From Candidatus Latescibacterota bacterium (GTDB taxonomy: Bacteria > JAAXHH01), in assembly GCA_022822725.1 (NCBI GenBank), contig JAJEAN010000007.1, forward strand, positions 1,437,045 through 1,501,044: a DNA stretch of 64,000 nt. The letters are read 5' to 3'. Shown here in pieces: positions 63,601 through 64,000 of this stretch. The notes beneath the pieces were generated by a model. That model was not told the DNA's origin. It ran no database searches and was given only the letters and a program-made list of their open reading frames with translations. Both the position numbers and the translations under genes were made by a program. Every line of letters begins with the position of its first letter. Position 1 is the first letter of the stretch.

Positions 63601-64000
63601 ATAAGTACTCAAAAAAGCCAGGACAAAACCTACCTGGCCCTGCTGCGCGGAATCAATGTCGGTGGCAAGAACGTCATCAAGATGGCGGACCTGCGGGAAT
63701 GTTTCGAGGCTGAAGGCTTCCGCGATGTCGTCACCTACATCCAGAGCGGGAACGTGATCTTCCGTGCGCCTTCCTCCGGACTGAGGACCTTGACGAACCA
63801 GATCGAGAAGATGCTGGCCGCGGCGTTCGATTACGAAGCGAGTGTGGTGATGCGCTCTCGGAAGCAGATGCGGGCAGTGGTTTCCGATGCGCCGGCGGGG
63901 TTTGGCGAACAACCGGAGACGTACCGCTACGACGTCATTTTCCTGAAGGCCCCTCTTACGGCAACGGCCGCCATGGAGGGCGTCCCTGCCAGGTCAGGCG
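63601..64000 (+). CDS. DUF1697 family protein, 3' truncated by window; unusual ATA/ATT start
   Basis: The reading frame from 63601 encodes a DUF1697-family protein: YLALLRGINVGGKN near the N-terminus and VTYIQSGNVIFRA are the family's diagnostic strands. It is open to the last base. DUF1697 proteins have no established function. The family normally begins just before the first strand, but here the frame has only ATA (63601) or ATT (63571) between the upstream stop at 63568-63570 and the conserved motif. The first in-frame ATG (63682) is inside the domain. AGAAGGGGGGCGG stands right before the ATA. Confidence 0.78.
   Translation, partial: MSTQKSQDKTYLALLRGINVGGKNVIKMADLRECFEAEGFRDVVTYIQSGNVIFRAPSSGLRTLTNQIEKMLAAAFDYEASVVMRSRKQMRAVVSDAPAGFGEQPETYRYDVIFLKAPLTATAAMEGVPARSG

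Overview
The window is high-GC DNA from a Gram-negative bacterium with an outer membrane: it carries lnt, a TonB-dependent receptor, PorV/PorQ-like and Tsx-like outer-membrane proteins and a dTDP-sugar epimerase. The catabolic content (four Gfo/Idh/MocA oxidoreductases, two phytanoyl-CoA dioxygenase-family proteins, TIM-barrel sugar isomerases, an NSS and an SSS symporter, DUF3500, an Asp-box sialidase-like protein) resembles what is known from Latescibacterota-like or related marine heterotrophs. That placement is inference; no rRNA is present to confirm it.

Layout. 0-5.3 kb: 3' end of a mannonate dehydratase gene, xerD, lnt (reverse), an orphan PD-(D/E)XK protein, a UDP-GlcNAc 3-dehydrogenase-like oxidoreductase and an ICMT-like membrane methyltransferase. 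5.3-15 kb: a small membrane protein (reverse) diverging from a forward run of hisB, a D-threonine-aldolase-like PLP enzyme, an NSS symporter, a hisC-like aminotransferase, an amidase, an FAD amine/amino-acid oxidase and an orphan cobQ. 15-19.6 kb: a run with its own TATAAT promoter (amidohydrolase, NHL beta-propeller, lipoprotein, sialidase-like protein, membrane methyltransferase). 19.7-22.6 kb: clpB with a candidate operator upstream and a terminator downstream. 22.7-27.5 kb: P1-family peptidase, SSS symporter, DapA-family aldolase/dehydratase and Ldh2-family dehydrogenase, probably one acid or amino-acid catabolic unit.

27.6-38.3 kb: a btuB-like receptor (reverse) behind a clear cobalamin riboswitch with terminator; an agmatinase-family gene; two coupled small ORFs; a PorV/PorQ-like protein followed by a helix-hairpin-helix protein with a predicted barrel; tRNA-Arg(TCT); an AT-richer patch with a nuclease-like protein, a conserved unknown, and an XRE regulator that appears leaderless; a porin-like protein; and a fragment resembling a tRNA 3' end. 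38.3-45.7 kb: an inositol/polyol catabolic operon (two Gfo/Idh/MocA, isomerase, NRAMP-like transporter, iolD, iolE-like). 45.8-64 kb: rfbC, mixed catabolic enzymes (PhyH, amidohydrolase, DUF3500, D-2-hydroxyacid dehydrogenase, alcohol dehydrogenase, acetylxylan-esterase-like hydrolase), membrane proteins, an MFS transporter, a third orphan PD-(D/E)XK protein and a DUF1697 gene cut by the window end.

The most unusual signal is not a gene. Short direct tandem repeats, very often with an 18-bp period, occur at more than a dozen unrelated places, both between genes and inside coding sequence (there always in multiples of 3). They culminate in a degenerate array of about 210 bp at 60650-60860. Other points for follow-up are an NRAMP-fold transporter lacking both metal-ligand motifs inside a polyol operon, a start-stop element behind the B12 riboswitch, and three scattered orphan PD-(D/E)XK proteins.
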